Shown here: in pieces, positions 17,816-27,491 of the stretch
How the letters are laid out: each line of letters starts with the position of its first letter
Position numbering within the stretch: the first letter of the stretch is position 1
DNA from: Leptolyngbya sp. FACHB-60
GTDB lineage: Bacteria > Cyanobacteriota > Cyanobacteriia > Phormidesmidales > Phormidesmidaceae
Direction of reading: 5' to 3'
Assembly (NCBI RefSeq): GCF_014695775.1
Contig: NZ_JACJOX010000022.1
Span: forward strand, 124,001-188,000
Length of the DNA stretch: 64,000 nucleotides
Notes under the pieces: generated by a model
Seen by the model: the letters and a program-made list of their open reading frames with translations, nothing else
Told to the model about the DNA's origin: nothing
Database searches by the model: none
Translations under genes and position numbers: made by a program

Positions 17816-19078
17816 TTAGACAACGGCACTGGTGTCAGCTTTGACCGCTGCGTCTGCCTGCCCATAGGCTTCTCCAGTAAAGAGTTGGTAGAGTTTCTCA
17901 ACCTCTGTCAAAGCGTTAAATTCTTGCTCGACCTTGGTTCTAGCTGCAACGCCCAGACGATTGCGGGTGCCGGCATCCTTCATCAAAAAACTAATGCACT
18001 CTGCTAGGGCTTGGCGATCGCCCGGCGGCACTACGTAGCCGTTCACCCCTGAATGCACCAGTTCACTCACCCCAGCGACCTGGGTAGCGACCACCGCAAC
18101 ACCCGCCGCCATCGCCTCCATCAGCACAACTGGGATGCCTTCAGCAAAGCTGGGCAGCACAAATATGTCCGTGTTCTTGAGATGTTCTCTCACAGCCGAC
18201 TGAGATTGATAGCCCAAAAAACGCACGTGGTTCTGCAACCCTAAGTCGCTCACCTGCTGCTCCAATAACGCCCGATCGCTGCCGTCTCCAACAACGGTTA
18301 AAATCACGTCAGGTTCAAGGCTGATGAGCTCCGTCAACCCTTCTAGCAGAACCGGCAACCCTTTTTCAGCCGCTAATCTACCCACATAGAGCAGACGCTT
18401 ACCTACCCCTTGATGGGTTACTGTTTCAAACAAACTGGGATCAACCCCGCAGTGCACGATTCGTAATTTGTCCCACTGATCAGGACGCGAGAAAATCATG
18501 CCTTGACTGCGGCAGAAATGGCTGATGCAGGCCACGAACTTGGCGTGCTTAATCTTTTCATCCACCCGCCATCGATAGGGTTCAAAAAAGATGTGAGGCC
18601 CGTGCATCGTAAAGCTAAAGGTAAACCCACCCAATTCGGCGGCCAACATCGCTACCGTACAGCTGGAGCTAGCGATGTGGTTGTGCAGATGGGTAATGTT
18701 TTGGGTGGTAATAAGGTGAGCTAAGCTGCCCGCCTCCAAAAAATAGATTAGCTGGTAGAGGAAACCCTTTAGCCCAGGCTGGCTCGTAGCCCAAGCCAAC
18801 TTAACGCTGCTAAAGTAGCGGCTCGGGTTACCAAACAGCAATGTTAGATGGGCCTTGATCATTAGCCCCAAATTGAAGGGCAGCAGGTAGCTGGTTTGCG
18901 ATCGCTCCGCAGCCTGCTCAGGGCCTACGATATTCTCATCGCCGGGGCGGCGTACCGCAAAGGTGAAGACCTCCAACCCCAGGTCTCTAAGCCCCACAAC
19001 CTCGCGCTGAATAAACGTGTCTGTAGCTCTAGGATAGGTACCGGTAAAATAGGCAATGCGCATGGGGCTTCTCGCCAT
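17816..19078 (-). CDS. Family 4 glycosyltransferase
   Basis: The 420-residue enzyme has the GT-B fold. The N-terminal half begins MRIAYFTGTYPRATDTFIQRE, a beginning seen in colanic-acid/exopolysaccharide GT4 enzymes (MRIAYFTG, TFIQRE). The C-terminal half has LLYVGRLAAEKGL, FVLPSFAEGIPVVLMEAMAAG with the conserved E-x7-E, and VPPGDRQALA. It should transfer a sugar from a nucleotide sugar to a growing glycan on the cytoplasmic side. The start could be five codons later (MRIAY at 19063), which matches the family better. A family 2 glycosyltransferase lies 57 bases upstream on the same strand. Confidence 0.92.
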   Translation of the reverse strand: MARSPMRIAYFTGTYPRATDTFIQREVVGLRDLGLEVFTFAVRRPGDENIVGPEQAAERSQTSYLLPFNLGLMIKAHLTLLFGNPSRYFSSVKLAWATSQPGLKGFLYQLIYFLEAGSLAHLITTQNITHLHNHIASSSCTVAMLAAELGGFTFSFTMHGPHIFFEPYRWRVDEKIKHAKFVACISHFCRSQGMIFSRPDQWDKLRIVHCGVDPSLFETVTHQGVGKRLLYVGRLAAEKGLPVLLEGLTELISLEPDVILTVVGDGSDRALLEQQVSDLGLQNHVRFLGYQSQSAVREHLKNTDIFVLPSFAEGIPVVLMEAMAAGVAVVATQVAGVSELVHSGVNGYVVPPGDRQALAECISFLMKDAGTRNRLGVAARTKVEQEFNALTEVEKLYQLFTGEAYGQADAAVKADTSAVV

Positions 19079-19135
19079 TACTAGAGATAAAAAATAAGGA
19101 GAAACTAGAGAAAATAACGGTTCTTAGAACTCTTT

Positions 19136-20155
19136 CTAAGACTCTGGGCTTGTCACTGGAACAGGCTTATACTCAATCAGCGTAGCTGGCTTGTTGCGCC
19201 AGCGGTTGATCCAGTATCGGCCTTGCCCAAGCACCTGAGGAAGTTTTGAGACAGTACAGAAAAATGCATACAACCGAGCGTTGCTAGCCTCATCGCCTTG
19301 ACTGTGGCGATATTTATAAATCTTCCATCCCAAAACCGGGTAGCCCAGCAACAGCAAGAGACTTAGCCCGTGCGTAGGCCAGGCTAGGCCAAGGGTCAGC
19401 GCTGGAACAATTGCCCCCCATAGCCAACCACTTTTGTCCTCCTTAACCATGTATGACTCAGGTGGTTGACCATACATAGCTTTGCCTTCGGCAACGGCCC
19501 AGCCGCCGCGAATCGATCGCTTCCACCACTGACCAAAGCGGGTCATAGCCGCATCGTGCAGGGTCATGTCGGTGGCAATGCGCTCTATTCTCCAGCCTTT
19601 CCGTCTGAGGCGAATGCACATCTCCGGCTCTTCCCCGCAGATCATCTTGGGGTTGTAGCCGTCCACCGCTTTAATGGCCTCTATGCGAGCCAGCATGTCG
19701 CCCCCACAGGCTCGGGTCTCACCCACGGGTGTGTTCCACTCTATGTCAGCCAAGCGATTGTAGGGAGAGGCATCAGGAAATCGCTCGCGTCGTCGCCCAC
19801 AGACAATGGCGAGGGTAGTGTTGCTCTCTAGAACCCTCACAGCTGCATCTATCCAGTTAGGCAGGAGCTCGCAGTCGCCATCGACAAACTGCACGTAGGT
19901 AAGCTGGGGGAAGTTCTCGACTAAGTACCGAAAGCCCGTGTTGCGCCCCCGTGCCATAGTAAACGGCACAGACATATCGAGCTCGACAACATGAATACCC
20001 ATTTCGCGGGCTTTAGCCACGCTGCCGTCGGTAGAGCCTGAGTCTACATAGACAATGGGGCTGCCCAACGGCACGTTGTCCTGCAGAGACCTGAGACAGC
20101 GAACTAGACGCTCACCTTCATTGCGGCCAATAGTCACAACGCCAATCTGATGCAT
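19136..20155 (-). CDS. Family 2 glycosyltransferase with C-terminal membrane segments
   Basis: The 339-residue protein starts GVVTIGRNEGERL, followed by YVDSGSTDGS and VDGDCELLPNW, the nucleotide-sugar and metal (DxD-like DGDCE) motifs of GT2. CGGDMLARIEA and GEEPEMCIRLRRKGWRI are typical acceptor-side motifs, including the ED-like EEPE. Two hydrophobic stretches (residues about 245-285) anchor it in the membrane. With the GT4 gene immediately downstream it probably forms a two-gene unit for glycan synthesis, perhaps linked in function to the polysaccharide block at 34-42 kb. Confidence 0.92.
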   Translation of the reverse strand: MHQIGVVTIGRNEGERLVRCLRSLQDNVPLGSPIVYVDSGSTDGSVAKAREMGIHVVELDMSVPFTMARGRNTGFRYLVENFPQLTYVQFVDGDCELLPNWIDAAVRVLESNTTLAIVCGRRRERFPDASPYNRLADIEWNTPVGETRACGGDMLARIEAIKAVDGYNPKMICGEEPEMCIRLRRKGWRIERIATDMTLHDAAMTRFGQWWKRSIRGGWAVAEGKAMYGQPPESYMVKEDKSGWLWGAIVPALTLGLAWPTHGLSLLLLLGYPVLGWKIYKYRHSQGDEASNARLYAFFCTVSKLPQVLGQGRYWINRWRNKPATLIEYKPVPVTSPES

Positions 20156-20766
20156 GTCTAACGAGAGAATTAACGACTAAAGCTCAAGTTAAAAAATACA
20201 GGCTTATACATAAGATTCCGAGCTCAATGCTAAAAAATTTACTAAGACTTCATTAAGACTGCTAGTTAAAGCCAAAGTTTAAATTTGCTTCAGAAATAGA
20301 TAAGTTTAACGTTTCAAGATGGAGATTCCCAGCAGAGGAAGAAAAAGCAAAAATTTGTGTGCTTCAATTGGAGCGCATTGATAGAGTTAAGCACTGCTTA
20401 GAAAAGCAATGCTTTGCTTTTGTGAAGCATCTTTTAAGACCGCTTACCTTGTGCCTATCTCCTTGATTAAATGATAGAACTAAAGGCTTATTCTTAAATA
20501 GAAATCAATTCTGGCAGTAGAAACTTTAAGTGATTAATTAAATAGCTCGTAAGGGACTCATCCGTGACAGAGCTCCAGTAAACTTTTTTAAGAGTTTAAG
20601 CATTCCTGAGATGTCCAATCAACAGCCCCTAAATTCTAATGTTAGAACTAGGGCTTGCTTGGGTGTAGTTTGCCCAAAGGCCCTAATCATGTAGGCGCCG
20701 GCATGTTTTCCCAGCCACACATGATTAGGGGTGATTTAAGTCAAGAATGAGCCGCTTGATATAGCT
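20156..20766. other. Intergenic region between a glycosyltransferase and msrA
   Basis: This 611-base gap is AT-rich (20160-20640) and shows no coding character. It contains the upstream region of the GT2 gene on the minus strand and, near msrA, a structured segment with a 12-bp inverted repeat listed separately. Confidence 0.6.
20681..20730 (-). repeat. Perfect 12-bp inverted repeat downstream of msrA
   Basis: CCCTAATCATGT (20681-20692) and ACATGATTAGGG (20719-20730) enclose 26 bases. A second, smaller stem (TTGGG/CCCAA at about 20659-20677) precedes it. It lies 37 bases after the msrA stop on the minus strand. No T-run follows, so a terminator role is plausible but not certain. Confidence 0.55.
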
Positions 20767-21432
20767 CTAGTGCTCTACTGCTACACCTACTGGGCAAGCC
20801 ACACTAGTGCCCCCCAAGCCGCAATAGCCACCTGGATTTTTAGCTAGATACTGCTGGTGGTAGTCCTCAGCATAGTAATACTCCAAAGCTTCCAAAATCT
20901 CAGTAGTAATGGGGCCATAGCCGGCAGCCTTGAGCGCAACCTCATACGCCTGTTTAGAGGCTTCTGCTAGCTGGAGCTGGGCCTCAGAGTACACATAGAT
21001 GCCCGAGCGATACTGGGTGCCTGCATCGTTGCCCTGGCGCATGCCCTGGGTAGGGTTGTGATTTTCCCAAAAGGTCTTAAGAACTTGCTCATAGCTGATT
21101 ACCTTTGGGTCAAATACAACCTGCACCACCTCGTTGTGGCCAGTCATCCCGGAACACACCTCCTGATAGGTAGGGTTGGGGGTGTAGCCAGCGGCATAAC
21201 CCACTGACGTAGAGTAAACACCTTCGAGCTGCCAAAACTTGCGCTCGGCTCCCCAAAAGCAGCCCATGCCAAAAAGAGCCAACTCCATACCGGCTGGGAA
21301 AGGAGGGGCCAAGCGGTTGCCGTTGACATGGTGCTTTTCGGGCACAGACATTGCTGTAGCTCGACCCGGCAGCGCCTCGTTAGGAGCGGGCATCTCTGAC
21401 TTTTTGCCTTTGCCTAAACCGAAGAAAACCAT
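20767..21432 (-). CDS. msrA: Peptide methionine sulfoxide reductase MsrA
   Basis: MsrA reduces methionine-S-sulfoxide in proteins and so repairs oxidative damage. The catalytic Cys58 is in GMGCFWGAE, followed by [24 protein letters not shown] (motifs GYAAG and GHNEVV) and the YRSGIY segment. A resolving Cys pair is suggested by GGYCGLGG and VACPVG at the C-terminus. The protein has 221 residues, close to the long form with an N-terminal extension of about 50 residues that is poorly conserved. Cytoplasmic. It is transcribed alone. Confidence 0.96.
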   Translation of the reverse strand: MVFFGLGKGKKSEMPAPNEALPGRATAMSVPEKHHVNGNRLAPPFPAGMELALFGMGCFWGAERKFWQLEGVYSTSVGYAAGYTPNPTYQEVCSGMTGHNEVVQVVFDPKVISYEQVLKTFWENHNPTQGMRQGNDAGTQYRSGIYVYSEAQLQLAEASKQAYEVALKAAGYGPITTEILEALEYYYAEDYHQQYLAKNPGGYCGLGGTSVACPVGVAVEH

Positions 21433-21557
21433 AGGAATTATTGCAGTTTGTGTAGAAGAACTAATTCAACTATAGCGTCAACACCTTGGTGTTTCCTGAG
21501 AGCGGGTGCGCTCTTGGACCATCGAGATCGGGGGAGATGAGCGATCGCAGTCCAATC

Positions 21558-21588
21558 AAAAAATGCCCAAACCTTTGCGGTTCAGGCA
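21558..21588 (-). terminator. Intrinsic terminator of the M20 amidohydrolase gene
   Basis: On the minus strand TGCCTGAACC-GCAAA-GGTTTGGGCA forms a ten-pair stem (two G-T) between 21588 and 21564 and is followed by TTTTTT. It lies about 70 bases past the gene's stop codon at 21657. Confidence 0.85.
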
Positions 21589-21656
21589 CTAATGAATTCT
21601 TGCAGATTAGACAAACCGCTAATCCTAGCACTGGCTTCGCCAGCGTCCCTGAGGGC

Positions 21657-22895
21657 TTAGTGATAGTGACGATCCAGCCGCAGCACCGTTTCTAGAAGCA
21701 CGTTGGCTCCGTTGATGCACTCTTCGGGGGTAGTGTATTCCACCTCGGAGTGGCTGAAACCGCCTTCGCTGGGCACAAAAATCATACCCATGTCGGTAAA
21801 GCGACCCATTTCAAGGGCATCATGTCCAGCACGGCTGGGCATCGGCATATGGCTCAAGCCCAGGTTGTTGCTTACCTCAGCAATAACAGCTTGAATATGC
21901 TCGGCTGCTGGACTGGGAGCCACATTGAGCTGAGGCACAATCTCAATGTGGGTGCCGGTATTTTGAGCAATCAGCCGCAGTTCTTCTTTCAGATCGTCGA
22001 TCAGGTCATTGATGACGTACTGGTTTAGGTCGCGCACGTCGATGCTGCACTGTACCTGCCCCGGCACGATGTTGTCAGCGTTGGGCCATACCTGCAACGC
22101 CCCCACCGTAGCGACCTGCTGCTTCGGGGGGCGATTGCCCAGACGATTCACCACTAGCACGATCTGTGCGGCGGCTACCAAAGCATCCTGGCGCTGATCC
22201 ATTGGGGTGGTGCCAGCGTGGTTAGGCCGCCCAGTGACGTGGATTTGGTAGCGCTGCATACCTACTATGCCCTGCACCACACCAATTTGTTTTTGAGCTG
22301 TTTCTAATACCCCGCCCTGCTCAACATGGAGTTCGACGAAGGCACAGATATCATCACGAGTGCGCTTAGAGAGAGAGAGTTGATCCCAATTGCCCCCGGC
22401 TGCGTTGACGCACTCGTCAATGGGTCGACCGTCTTTGCGATGGTAGTCAGCAGCATCGAGCGAGGCGGTGCCGGCCATGGCACGCCCTCCAACCATGGTG
22501 TCTTCTTCGTCGGCAAAGATAATCACCTCAAAGGGGTGGTCGAGGGAGATGTTGTTTTCCTGAAGGGTGCGGGCCACTTCAATCCCCGCTAGCACACCTA
22601 GGTTGCCGTCAAATCTGCCGCCACAGGGCACCGTATCGATATGAGACCCGGTGGCGATCGCTGGAGCGTTGGTGCGACCACTGCGGCGACCAATCAAGTT
22701 GCCAGCGGTATCAATACAAGTACTCAAACCTGCTTCTACCATCCATCGTCGCACCAGCTCACGTCCCTGAAAATCTTCTGAGCTAAAAGCCAGCCGACAA
22801 ATGCCGCCGTTGTTGAGCCGCCCAATTTGAGCTAGGTCGTCAATGCTTTGATTGAGGCGTTTGCCGTTGATGCTGAGGGTTTGTAGACGAGCCAT
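21657..22895 (-). CDS. M20 family amidohydrolase (N-carbamoyl-L-amino acid hydrolase / allantoate amidohydrolase type)
   Basis: The 412-residue zinc enzyme belongs to the AmaB/HyuC/AllC group. Metal ligands are visible: His in GSHIDTVP, Asp in GRFDGNLG, Glu in FADEEDT, His in ELHVEQG and His in GFSHSE. The dimerisation domain carries TGRPNHAGTTPMDQR, and RAGHDA follows. These enzymes hydrolyse N-carbamoyl amino acids or the ureide allantoate, releasing ammonia and CO2 for nitrogen use; the exact substrate cannot be told here. Two palindromes with TGTATACA cores lie 85-110 bases upstream, and an intrinsic terminator follows, so it is a regulated single-gene unit. Confidence 0.92.
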   Translation of the reverse strand: MARLQTLSINGKRLNQSIDDLAQIGRLNNGGICRLAFSSEDFQGRELVRRWMVEAGLSTCIDTAGNLIGRRSGRTNAPAIATGSHIDTVPCGGRFDGNLGVLAGIEVARTLQENNISLDHPFEVIIFADEEDTMVGGRAMAGTASLDAADYHRKDGRPIDECVNAAGGNWDQLSLSKRTRDDICAFVELHVEQGGVLETAQKQIGVVQGIVGMQRYQIHVTGRPNHAGTTPMDQRQDALVAAAQIVLVVNRLGNRPPKQQVATVGALQVWPNADNIVPGQVQCSIDVRDLNQYVINDLIDDLKEELRLIAQNTGTHIEIVPQLNVAPSPAAEHIQAVIAEVSNNLGLSHMPMPSRAGHDALEMGRFTDMGMIFVPSEGGFSHSEVEYTTPEECINGANVLLETVLRLDRHYH

Positions 22896-23233
22896 GGGTA
22901 TTCAGTTAGGAGGAGTTCAGTGAAAAGATGAAACGTTTGACTCCAGAAAACGTTACAGACCATCATAAACCGTGACGCCTCTGTATACAGTCTATTGTAT
23001 ACAAGGTTTTGGCAGGGTTTTGTTTGGAGAGAACTTTCTGCAAAACGAGGGTCACAAGGGAGCAATGAAGCCTTGATAGCAGCGATTAGCTAGATCTCAG
23101 CGCTGTATCCGAGGTATAAGAGTAGCCGCCATCTAAGCAGCTAGATTTCTCAGTTGAGGACATCTTCGCTACTAAGCTCTTGGTGTGGCTGCCCCTAGAT
23201 TGCCCTCAGTTAAGCCATGATTTAGCAGCTAGT
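22896..23233. other. Intergenic region upstream of the amidohydrolase and downstream of pheS
   Basis: This 338-base gap carries the amidohydrolase upstream region with the paired palindromes given separately. The remainder (23010-23233), after the pheS stop on the minus strand, shows no strong terminator. Confidence 0.6.
22981..23004 (-). promoter_or_regulatory. Two adjacent 10-bp palindromes, putative operator
   Basis: CTGTATACAG (22981-22990) and TTGTATACAA (22995-23004) are each perfect palindromes sharing the core TGTATACA, with centres 14 bases apart. TTGTATACAA resembles known GntR/FadR-type operators. They lie 86-109 bases upstream of the amidohydrolase start. A cognate regulator gene is not in the window. 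Confidence 0.6.
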
Positions 23234-24235
23234 TTAGAACTGCTGCAAAAACCGCAGGTCGCTAGTGTAGAGGCGGCGAATGTCATCAATCTGATGCTGA
23301 ACCATGGCCAGGCGCTCAACCCCTAGTCCTGCTGCGAAGCCGCTGTAAATCTCAGGGTCGTAACCGACGGATTTCAGCACGTTAGGGTCGATCATGCCGC
23401 AGCCCAGTACCTCTAGCCATTTGCCTTGCCACTCTACATCTACCTCGGCGGAGGGCTCAGTGAACGGGAAGAAGCTAGGCCGAAACCGTAAGGGAATCTC
23501 GCCATAAAGTGCCTCTAAAAACACCTTGATAGTGCCTCGCAGGTCGGTAAAGGTAATGTCAGTGTCTACCGCGAAGAACTCAATCTGGTGAAACACGGCG
23601 GCGTGGGTGGCATCCACGGTGTCGCGGCGATAGCAGCGACCAATAGCAACGGCCCGCAGCGGCGGCTCGTTGGCCTGCATGTAGCGGATTTGGGTGTTAG
23701 AGGTGTGGGTGCGCATCAGATGGCCATTGGGCAGGTACAGCGTGTCCTGCATATCGCGGGCCGGGTGGTCGGGCAGAAAGTTGAGGGCTTCGAAGTTATA
23801 GTAATCAATCTCAATTTCGGGACCGTCGGCGACGGTATAGCCCAAGCCCACAAAAATATCGACGATGCGATCGATGATGCTGTTGATGGGGTGAATGCGG
23901 CCCTGGGACTGGAAGATGCCGGGCATAGTGACATCCAGGGTCTCGGTAGCTAGCTGGGCCTCAATGCGAGCGGTCTCTAGAGCACTTTTGCCCTGATCGA
24001 GCTGGGTTTGAATGAGTTCTTTAACTTCGTTGGCCAATGCACCGATGCGGGGACGATCTTCGGCAGAGAGTTTGCCCATGCCTCCCAGCACCTTAGAGAG
24101 CTGGCCCTTTTTGCCCAGGTAGCCAATCCGCAGCTGTTCTAGTTCGTCTAGGGTGGCGGCGGCGGCGATCGCGCTCTGGGCGGCCTCCTTCATGGCCATT
24201 AGGTCGGTTTCGAGCGAGGTGGGTGCGACGGTCAT
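23234..24235 (-). CDS. pheS: Phenylalanyl-tRNA synthetase alpha subunit
   Basis: PheS forms an alpha2-beta2 enzyme with PheT and charges tRNA-Phe. Residues 1-90 form the N-terminal coiled coil ([19 protein letters not shown]). The class II core starts near residue 110: motif 2 in [21 protein letters not shown] and motif 3 in [14 protein letters not shown]. The start is set at 24235 (MTVAPTSLE); an upstream ATG at 24292 would add 19 residues that do not look like the family. Length 333 compares with 327 in E. coli. pheT is not in the window. Confidence 0.97.
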   Translation of the reverse strand: MTVAPTSLETDLMAMKEAAQSAIAAAATLDELEQLRIGYLGKKGQLSKVLGGMGKLSAEDRPRIGALANEVKELIQTQLDQGKSALETARIEAQLATETLDVTMPGIFQSQGRIHPINSIIDRIVDIFVGLGYTVADGPEIEIDYYNFEALNFLPDHPARDMQDTLYLPNGHLMRTHTSNTQIRYMQANEPPLRAVAIGRCYRRDTVDATHAAVFHQIEFFAVDTDITFTDLRGTIKVFLEALYGEIPLRFRPSFFPFTEPSAEVDVEWQGKWLEVLGCGMIDPNVLKSVGYDPEIYSGFAAGLGVERLAMVQHQIDDIRRLYTSDLRFLQQF

Positions 24236-24353
24236 TCTGCGTATATGGTGCAACAACAATATAGGGAGGCTAGTCCGGCCAGCTCTGGGCAATACCTTGG
24301 CACTCTAGGCTAGCGTTGGGCTTTGATTATTTTAGTGTGGCGGGGGAACAGTC

Positions 24354-25190
24354 ATGAATATTCTCATCAGCAACGACGACGGCATTTTTGCCCTGGGTAT
24401 GCGCACCCTAGCCTCTACCCTATCGGCAGCGGGGCACAAGGTCACAGTGGTGTGCCCCGATCGCGAGCGTTCCGCCACAGGCCATGGGCTCACAATGCAT
24501 AAGCCAATTCGCGCTGAGATGATCGAGTCGGTGTTTCAGGATGACATTGAGGCCTGGAGTTGCTCTGGCACTCCTGCCGACTGCGTCAAGTTAGCCCTAG
24601 GGGCGCTGATGGCAACGCCCCCAGAGGTCGTGGTCTCGGGCATCAACCACGGCGCTAATCTAGGCACTGATGTGGTCTATTCCGGTACGGTGTCGGCGGC
24701 GATGGAGGGGGTAATGGAGGGCATTCCTGCGATCGCCGTTAGTCTGACCAGCTTCACCCAAGGCAGTTTTGCCCCCGCTGCCGACTTTATTCGCGATCTG
24801 CTGGGCGATCGCGAGCGTTTCCCCCTAGAGCGCCCCATGCTGCTCAACGTCAACGTGCCGGCGGTAACGGCAGCGAAAATTAAGGGGGCCAAAATTACTC
24901 GCCAGGGCATTCGCCGCTATTTCGACCAGTTTGAAAAACGCCTCGACCCTCGGGGCAAAACTTACTACTGGCTAGCGGGAGAAGCCGTCGAAGACATCGA
25001 AGATCCCCTGCCTAACCAAGGCTGGCCCCCTGATTTGACCCAGGCTATGGTGGCTATCCCTACCGATGTGCAGGCTATTCGCGATCGCTACATCTCAGTT
25101 ACGCCACTGCAATATAACCTGACTGCCGTAGGCGATCTGTTAGATTTAGCCCAGGGTAAGCGGCCGCTACTGCCAGAGCAAGTAGAGTAA
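24354..25190 (+). CDS. surE: 5'/3'-nucleotidase SurE
   Basis: SurE dephosphorylates nucleoside 5'- and 3'-monophosphates. The N-terminus [10 protein letters not shown] contains the metal-binding Asp-Asp (residues 8-9). The other ligands are Ser in [11 protein letters not shown] and Asn in [18 protein letters not shown] (motif GINHG.N.G.DV.YSGTV). Length 278 is usual for the cyanobacterial form. A cytosolic survival and repair function is known in E. coli. It is divergent from pheS with a 118-base spacer. Confidence 0.97.
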   Translation: MNILISNDDGIFALGMRTLASTLSAAGHKVTVVCPDRERSATGHGLTMHKPIRAEMIESVFQDDIEAWSCSGTPADCVKLALGALMATPPEVVVSGINHGANLGTDVVYSGTVSAAMEGVMEGIPAIAVSLTSFTQGSFAPAADFIRDLLGDRERFPLERPMLLNVNVPAVTAAKIKGAKITRQGIRRYFDQFEKRLDPRGKTYYWLAGEAVEDIEDPLPNQGWPPDLTQAMVAIPTDVQAIRDRYISVTPLQYNLTAVGDLLDLAQGKRPLLPEQVE

Positions 25191-25406
25191 AATATAGTTT
25201 GCAGCGAAATCTCACGGCGCTTCGGGGCAGACTAAGCCTAAGGCATCTATATAGCCCGCTGAGGTCTTATAGGTAAGGGGGCGCTCCACCCTAATCATCT
25301 TGGTTAGAGTTTATTACTATTGAAGAAATCTCAGGTTGTGCTCTGCCCCAAGGCACATTTCTTTTTCTAGCCTGATATTCCATGCTTTCCCATCCCCGAG
25401 AGATTC

Positions 25407-26315
25407 ATGGCTGAGCTTACTGAGCAATTTTTAGTCCGATTTTGGGGCGTGCGTGGGAGCATTGCTTGCCCAGGGCCGTCTACGGTGCGCTACGGCGGCA
25501 ATACCTCCTGTGTCGAGATGTTGATCGGGGGACATCGCCTAATCTTTGACGGGGGTACCGGTTTGCGAGAGCTGGGTCTGTCACTGCTGGCCGAAATGCC
25601 CGTCGAGGCCAACATGTTCTTTACCCACTCCCACTGGGACCATATCCAAGGCTTTCCCTTCTTTGTCCCGGCCTTTGTGCGGGGCAACCGGTTTAATATC
25701 TACGGTGCGATCGCTCCCAACGGCTCCACCATTGAGCAGCGCCTCAACGACCAAATGCTGCACCCTAACTTTCCGGTGCCGCTCCAGGTGATGGGGGCCG
25801 ACCTTAAATTCTGCGACATCGAAGTGGGTGAAACCCTGCATATGGGTGACATCACCATCGAAAACGCTCTGCTCAATCACCCCGGCGAAGCGGTAGGCTA
25901 CCGGGTTACTTGGCAAAATCAGGTGGCGGCCTACATTACCGATACCGAGCACTACCCAGACCGTCTGGATGACAACGCCGTGTGGCTGGCCCGCAATGCT
26001 GACGTCATGATCTACGACTCCACCTATACCGACGACGAGTACCACGACCCCAAATCGAGCAAAGTAAGCTGGGGCCACTCCACTTGGCAGGAGGCAGTCA
26101 AGCTCGCCAAGGCGGCTGGGGTCAAGACCTTAGTTATTTTTCACCATGACCCCGCCCACGACGACGACTTTATGGATCAGATAGCGGTCGAGACCAAGGC
26201 AGCATTCCCTGGGGCAGTGGTTGCCAAAGAAGGTATGGTGCTTGATCTGACTGCCGCCCGCGCTACTCTGCCGTCGAAAGCCATTGGTACGAAAGCTTTA
26301 GGGAATTACTCCTGA
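25407..26315 (+). CDS. Metallo-beta-lactamase fold hydrolase
   Basis: The 302-residue protein has the MBL metal motif HSHWDH (residues 74-79), preceded by FWGVRGSIACPGP, GGNTSC and DGGTGLRELG, the opening of the MBL subgroup related to cyclic-nucleotide phosphodiesterases and RNase Z. Further ligands are His in LNHPGEAVGYR, Asp in YITDTEH, and His in FHHDPAHDDDF. Substrate unknown; a phosphodiester is likely from the family. Cytoplasmic. ribF begins 83 bases downstream. Confidence 0.9.
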   Translation: MAELTEQFLVRFWGVRGSIACPGPSTVRYGGNTSCVEMLIGGHRLIFDGGTGLRELGLSLLAEMPVEANMFFTHSHWDHIQGFPFFVPAFVRGNRFNIYGAIAPNGSTIEQRLNDQMLHPNFPVPLQVMGADLKFCDIEVGETLHMGDITIENALLNHPGEAVGYRVTWQNQVAAYITDTEHYPDRLDDNAVWLARNADVMIYDSTYTDDEYHDPKSSKVSWGHSTWQEAVKLAKAAGVKTLVIFHHDPAHDDDFMDQIAVETKAAFPGAVVAKEGMVLDLTAARATLPSKAIGTKALGNYS

Positions 26316-26398
26316 CCCTTAGACCATCTCGAACCTTGCATCAGCTGAATTACTTCTCGGCTAGGTTGAGCCCAACAGTCTGTGTAAAAATGTAAAGC

Positions 26399-27436
26399 GT
26401 GTGGATCACGTCTTCGCTTACAACAGCTATTACTCCAACGGCGATCGCCTTGGGAAACTTTGACGGTGTCCATTTGGGGCATCAGGCCGTCATTCGTTCA
26501 GTGGTGCCCTTAGGAGCTCAGGGGCAGGGCGAGCCCCACGTCAACCCGCAGCTACCTGAATCGTCGTTGCGAGGGTTGAGCCATCGCCAGAGAGGTCAAA
26601 TCAGCTTTCCAACCGCGAACTCTCAGTCGGCAGCGACCCCTATTCCTACTGTGATGACGTTTTTCCCGCATCCGCAGGAGTTTTTTGCGGGAAAAGCTCG
26701 GTCACTACTGACACCTCTACCTGAAAAAGCTGCCCAGATCAGCCGCTTGGGCATTGATCAGCTGGTGCTATTGCCCTTTGACCAAACCTTAGCCAACCTG
26801 TCGCCGGAAGACTTTGTGGAAACGTTGCTAATAAAGTATTTGCGGGTACAGCACATCAGCGTAGGCAAAGACTTTTGCTTTGGCAAGAAACGTCAGGGCA
26901 CGGTAGACGACCTGAAAGCTCTAGCTGCCCGCTACGGGGTTCAGGTGCACATTGCTCCCGTTGTCGATTTAGGTGCCGATCGCATTAGCAGCTCTCGCAT
27001 TCGCCAGGCCTTAGCAAAAACCGATCTCGATACGGTCAAGGCCCTGCTGGGGCGGCCCTACAGTTTGGTCGGTCGGGTGGTAAAGGGGCAGCAGTTGGGG
27101 CGTACGATTGGGTTTCCTACCGCGAATCTACACCTGCCTGCCGAGAAGTTTTTGCCCCAAACTGGGGTATACAGCGTGTGGGTGCATGGGGCAACCCAGA
27201 CCCCCTATCCCCTTGTACCGGCGATTATGAACCTGGGCACCCGTCCCACGGTGAAGGGAGCAGCACTCACCGCTGAAGTACACCTGCTCAACTGGGAGGG
27301 CGACCTCTACGACAAAACCTTGGAGGTATCTCTCCATAGTTTTCTGCGGCCCGAGCAAAAATTTGGCAGTCTTGACGATCTCAAGACTCAAATTCAGCGT
27401 GACTGCCAGCAAGCGCTAAGAGAACTGGCGCGATAG
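26399..27436 (+). CDS. ribF: Bifunctional riboflavin kinase / FAD synthetase RibF
   Basis: RibF phosphorylates riboflavin to FMN and adenylates FMN to FAD. The N-terminal FAD synthetase domain has ALGNFDGVHLGHQ, VMTFFPHPQEFF, ISVGKDFCFGKKRQG and ISSSRIRQAL. The C-terminal flavokinase domain has GRTIGFPTANLHLP, GVYSVWV and MNLGTRPT. A GTG start (26399) gives the family opening WITSS. A segment of about 45 residues between GHQAVIRSVV and TVMTFFPHP contains QISFPTANSQ, an echo of the flavokinase motif GFPTANL. Length 345 against about 310-330 usual. Confidence 0.96.
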   Translation: MWITSSLTTAITPTAIALGNFDGVHLGHQAVIRSVVPLGAQGQGEPHVNPQLPESSLRGLSHRQRGQISFPTANSQSAATPIPTVMTFFPHPQEFFAGKARSLLTPLPEKAAQISRLGIDQLVLLPFDQTLANLSPEDFVETLLIKYLRVQHISVGKDFCFGKKRQGTVDDLKALAARYGVQVHIAPVVDLGADRISSSRIRQALAKTDLDTVKALLGRPYSLVGRVVKGQQLGRTIGFPTANLHLPAEKFLPQTGVYSVWVHGATQTPYPLVPAIMNLGTRPTVKGAALTAEVHLLNWEGDLYDKTLEVSLHSFLRPEQKFGSLDDLKTQIQRDCQQALRELAR

Positions 27437-27491
27437 CCGGTAGGCAGTTGGGGCGCGATCGGGGCATCATAGGCCTAAATACAATTAAGTC

